Positions 15,943 to 18,263 of a stretch of DNA of 18,263 nucleotides are shown piece by piece. The notes below the pieces were generated by a model that saw nothing but the letters and a program-made list of their open reading frames with translations, was not told the DNA's origin and made no database searches. Location of the stretch: NCBI GenBank assembly GCA_023392945.1, contig JAEWNB010000159.1, positions 1 through 18,263 of the forward strand. Direction: 5' to 3'. Origin of the DNA: Bacteroidota bacterium (lineage in GTDB: Bacteria > Bacteroidota > Bacteroidia > Bacteroidales > WCHB1-69). The position numbers were made by a program, and so were the translations under genes. Numbering within the stretch: the stretch's first letter is position 1; the number at the start of each line of letters is the position of its first letter.

Positions 15943-16073
15943 AAAGCAATTCTGTTCTTTTGACCGTCCAAAAAAACACCATGTACTTAAATTAACACCA
16001 AAAAAAAATAAAAAAAATAGGTTTTGAACTGAAAACTCTTTAAGTTGTTAGACTAGAACTAATAATAACAGAT

Positions 16074-16562
16074 ATGGAAAAATTGAATTTTAAATCAGAA
16101 GTAATGGTCTATGATAATCATTATGAATTACCTGAAGAAATTGAGGATTTATTGAACATTGCAACTGAAGCTGCAAAAAAAGCCTATTCGCCTTATTCTC
16201 ATTTCAAGGTTGGAGCAGCCATATTATTAAATAACGGAAAAATTATCACAGGCAACAATCAGGAAAATTCCGCCTACCCTTCCGGATTATGCGCAGAAAG
16301 AACTGCAGCTTTTTATGCTTCATCCCAATACCCGGAAGTCCCCTTTAGCCGCATTGCCATCACCTCTCACTGCCCTACACAACAAACCACAGAACCTGTA
16401 ACTCCTTGTGGAGGATGCCGTCAGACACTCATTGAATATGAGCAAAAATTTAATCAGAAAATTGAAATTATTCTTTCGGGAGATATTGGAAAGGTCTATA
16501 TTTTCAAAAGTGTATCCGATCTTTTACCCTTCTCATTTCATTCAGGTTATCTTCCGAAATAG
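16074..16562 (+). CDS. cdd: Cytidine deaminase (homotetrameric, zinc-dependent)
   Basis: Deaminates cytidine and deoxycytidine to uridine and deoxyuridine in pyrimidine salvage, in the cytoplasm. The 162-aa length matches Bacteroidota Cdd (about 160) and the short tetrameric class. The zinc site is complete: C73 with the proton-shuttling E75 in CAERTAAFYA, and C112 and C115 in TPCGGCRQTL. YSPYSHFKVGAAI (38-50) and NQENSAYPSG (62-71) form the nucleoside-binding part. The start ATG 16074 gives the family's usual N-terminus; M11 is a less likely alternative. It stands alone between the GC-rich element and the barrel gene. No clear -7 box is seen upstream. Confidence 0.96.
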   Translation: MEKLNFKSEVMVYDNHYELPEEIEDLLNIATEAAKKAYSPYSHFKVGAAILLNNGKIITGNNQENSAYPSGLCAERTAAFYASSQYPEVPFSRIAITSHCPTQQTTEPVTPCGGCRQTLIEYEQKFNQKIEIILSGDIGKVYIFKSVSDLLPFSFHSGYLPK

Positions 16563-16632
16563 TCAATACAATAATATTTTGACAATATAGTTTTAATAAA
16601 CATATTCAAATAAACAGTTTTCAATAATTTTG

Positions 16633-16640
16633 TATCTTTG
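16633..16640 (+). promoter_or_regulatory. Putative -7 promoter box for the outer-membrane barrel gene
   Basis: TATCTTTG followed by CC fits TAnnTTTG and ends 18 nt before ATG 16659. The last three bases are themselves an in-frame TTG that could be mistaken for a start codon. No TTG -33 box at standard spacing. Confidence 0.55.
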
Positions 16641-16658
16641 CCATCAAAAATATCACGA

Positions 16659-17363
16659 ATGAAAAAAAATACACTCCTCCTATTTATTATGCTCATCTCT
16701 TTTGTGCAATTTTGTAATGCACAATCTTCTCATGACACTTTATCATCTATTAAGAAGCCTGAGATAATCCGTGATCGACTTATGGTGGATGTTTTTCACA
16801 CTTTTTGGATGGGGATGCCTTCAACCGTAAATGTAAACAAATTGCATCCCGGGTTTAACATATCAGCAATGTGGGATTTTAAACTGCCCAATAAGGGTCC
16901 ATTTTCATTCGGATTAGGTCTTGGAGTCAGCTATTATACTCAGTTTTCTGATGCACGTCTTGATATTGACCCAACTCCTTGGGTAATGAGATATTATGTT
17001 ATTGATACGGCAAATATTGATTATGATCTGAACAGAATGACTTATATCAATTGTAATATTCCTCTTGAATTCAGATATCGTCATCAAAATGGGTTTAAAA
17101 TAAGTCTCGGAGTAAGAGTTGGACTGGTTGCAGAAATTTCTCAGACCTACAAAGGAAAAAATCCTAATGGCAATGATGATAAGATATGGATTAAAAATTA
17201 TGAAATGTACAATAAACAGAAATATAATTTTGATGTTTATTTACGCACCGGATGGAAATATGTAAGTTTTTATTACTGTCTTCAAGTAACTAAACTATTT
17301 CAGGACGGCAAAGGTCCACAAATTTATCCTATGTCAATTGGTCTCACCTGGAATATATTCTAA
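16659..17363 (+). CDS. Outer-membrane beta-barrel protein, PorT-like family
   Basis: A 234-aa protein with a signal peptide (MKKNTLLLFIMLISFVQFCNA|Q, about 1-21). The open frame reaches back to TTG 16638, but that codon is part of the promoter box, so ATG 16659 is chosen. The mature part has alternating strand-like segments with aromatic ends (FSFGLGLGVSYYTQF, CNIPLEFRYRH, FKISLGVRVGLVAEI, YNFDVYLRTGWKYVSFYYC) and ends in an aromatic residue (TWNIF), as outer-membrane barrels do. It matches the general look of the PorT/OMP_b-brl_2 group in Bacteroidota. Whether it takes part in T9SS, as P. gingivalis PorT does, cannot be concluded. Its stop overlaps the stop of the convergent minus-strand gene. 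Confidence 0.82.
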   Translation: MKKNTLLLFIMLISFVQFCNAQSSHDTLSSIKKPEIIRDRLMVDVFHTFWMGMPSTVNVNKLHPGFNISAMWDFKLPNKGPFSFGLGLGVSYYTQFSDARLDIDPTPWVMRYYVIDTANIDYDLNRMTYINCNIPLEFRYRHQNGFKISLGVRVGLVAEISQTYKGKNPNGNDDKIWIKNYEMYNKQKYNFDVYLRTGWKYVSFYYCLQVTKLFQDGKGPQIYPMSIGLTWNIF

Positions 17364-17968
17364 TAGATCAATAAGGTAATTCCTAAAATATAGGCAACAA
17401 TAAATCCACATGCAAACCCCAAATACAATTGGGGTTGTTTTGTTTGACCAATTTTTATTTGTGAAACAGCCACAAAAGCTGAAATAAGAATAATTAAAGC
17501 TAATATTTCAAAATAAAAAGTTGCTCCGAAATTAAGCATTATCAAATAAAAGCCAAAAAGCGTTCCCCAAGCAGTTGAATGCCAATTTAACGGATATATA
17601 AAATTTAATAGTAAAAGCAAAGCACTACCGGCGGCAAAAATCGAAAAAACATACAAGTAAATTTGATCAATGTCTTTTAAATACCACATCCTCAAATTAA
17701 AAAGATAAAACAATAGTAATATGCCAAGAATAATGGCTCCGTCTTTTTTAGAAGGTGAATCTATCTCTTTTATGATTGAAAATTTCTTACAAAATCTTAT
17801 CACAAATAGAGGTAAAATTACTAGAGAAAAGAATAAAAAAACAAACAAAAAAAGGATGTTCTTTGGGTCAATATTAAACATCCCCAAAGCAAAGAACATC
17901 AGAATAAAATAATAAAGAGGTAATAAAAGTGGATGAAAAACAGCAGAAATAATTTTAAAGAAATTCAT
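17360..17968 (-). CDS. Conserved integral membrane protein of unknown function
   Basis: A 202-aa, very hydrophobic protein with about six to seven membrane segments. It begins MNFFKIISAVFHPLLLPLYY and has short polar loops (RFCKKFSIIKEIDSPSKKDG, WYLKDID, KIGQTKQPQ). The NWHSTAWGTLFGF segment recalls the membrane-facing motif of a Bacteroidota family loosely related to PAP2 phosphatases, but the phosphatase catalytic residues are not evident, so no activity is assigned. The start is ATG 17968; a TTG one codon earlier is possible. It lies 25 nt after the T9SS type B protein gene on the same strand, so the two are probably one transcript. Its last codons overlap the end of the barrel gene. Confidence 0.75.
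   Translation of the reverse strand: MNFFKIISAVFHPLLLPLYYFILMFFALGMFNIDPKNILFLFVFLFFSLVILPLFVIRFCKKFSIIKEIDSPSKKDGAIILGILLLFYLFNLRMWYLKDIDQIYLYVFSIFAAGSALLLLLNFIYPLNWHSTAWGTLFGFYLIMLNFGATFYFEILALIILISAFVAVSQIKIGQTKQPQLYLGFACGFIVAYILGITLLIY
17415..17447 (+). terminator. Candidate intrinsic terminator for the barrel gene
   Basis: AACCCCAA (17415-17422), loop ATACAA, TTGGGGTT (17429-17436) form a perfect 8-bp stem followed on the plus strand by GTTTTGTTTG. It starts 52 nt after the barrel gene's stop and lies inside the convergent minus-strand gene. The U-tract is interrupted by G, so the assignment is tentative. The same bases encode part of the antisense protein. Confidence 0.45.
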
Positions 17969-17993
17969 CAAGAACAGGATTATTAAACAACCA

Positions 17994-18263
17994 TTACCTC
18001 AATAGAGTAACCGTTCCAATTTTTTCATAGGGAGTTCCATCGGGATAAATATATTTTATCAAATAGACATAAACACCCAATTCTGCATATTTCCCTAAAC
18101 AGGTACCATCCCAACCGGTATATGGATCAATGGTCTGAAAAATCAGTTCTCCATTCCTTGAAAAAATTGAAAAACTATAATTAGTAGTGCTCACAAAAGA
18201 ATTAATAGGCATAAAAACCTTATTATTAAGACCATTTGGAGTAAATGCATTCGGGAGATAAGT
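17994..18263 (-). CDS. C-terminal end of a T9SS protein with type B (CHU_C) sorting domain, cut by the window edge
   Basis: The last 89 codons of a longer minus-strand gene, open to the window edge. It reads TYLPNAFTPNGLNNKVFMP, then YSFSIFSRNGELIFQT, GWDGTCLGKYAELGVYVYLI, and ends KIGTVTLLR. PNAFTPNGxN, IFxRxGxxxF, WDG and GxYxYxI are the hallmarks of the gliding-motility-associated type B sorting domain, which guides secretion through T9SS; proteins with it are often large and adhesin-like. The N-terminal part and start are outside the window. The membrane protein gene follows 25 nt downstream. Confidence 0.92.
   Translation of the reverse strand, partial: TYLPNAFTPNGLNNKVFMPINSFVSTTNYSFSIFSRNGELIFQTIDPYTGWDGTCLGKYAELGVYVYLIKYIYPDGTPYEKIGTVTLLR

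Noticed and set aside
15732..15995. Open frames of 87 aa (+) and 72-91 aa (-) across the GC-rich element
   Set aside because: They exist on both strands only because the element is GC-rich and lacks stops; the products are low-plausibility Ser/Arg/Ala-rich chains and the DNA has nested hairpin structure.
16638..16658. TTG start for the outer-membrane barrel gene
   Set aside because: The TTG is the end of the -7 box TATCTTTG; the ATG at 16659 directly begins a signal peptide.

Overview
The window comes from an AT-rich member of the Bacteroidota, most likely Bacteroidales or a near relative. Three proteins end in type IX secretion (T9SS) sorting domains (8190-9377, 9975-12386, and the minus-strand fragment at 17994-18263). 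Most transcription units start behind a Bacteroidota-type -7 box (TAnnTTTG), and Shine-Dalgarno sequences are not evident. Most of the DNA is ordinary chromosome. No tRNA, rRNA or CRISPR array was found.

Left part (1-7616): the 5' half of uvrC (minus strand) diverges from a gene for a TMTC-like GT-C membrane protein with TPRs, which is followed by a short-chain dehydrogenase. A second unit then encodes an exported protein of unknown function, mannose-6-phosphate isomerase (manA) and the queuosine enzyme QueA, with gaps of under 20 nt.

Middle (7617-9850): this is the accessory-looking stretch. Three tandem copies of a 43-bp AT-rich repeat (7678-7799) and one further copy (9798-9842, 45 bp identical to the last tandem copy) bracket about 2 kb. 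That interval holds a 94-aa protein of unknown family, a T9SS-secreted protein with an InlB-like repeat, a 72-aa minus-strand ORF and a broken IS3-type OrfA. This is the best candidate here for an undescribed mobile or recombining unit.

Right part (9850-18263): an 803-aa multidomain T9SS surface protein sits behind the best promoter of the window. Next come an S41 carboxy-terminal processing protease overlapping an O-antigen ligase/polymerase-like gene, a GC-rich (about 65%) structured repeat element, cytidine deaminase (cdd), and a PorT-like outer-membrane beta-barrel. The barrel gene converges on and overlaps a minus-strand membrane protein gene, which lies downstream of a T9SS type B protein whose start is outside the window.

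Taken together, the window mixes housekeeping functions (DNA repair, tRNA modification, sugar and pyrimidine metabolism) with envelope and surface functions (glycan transfer or ligation, secreted T9SS cargo, outer-membrane barrel, periplasmic protease). I see no complete classical mobile element or defence system.
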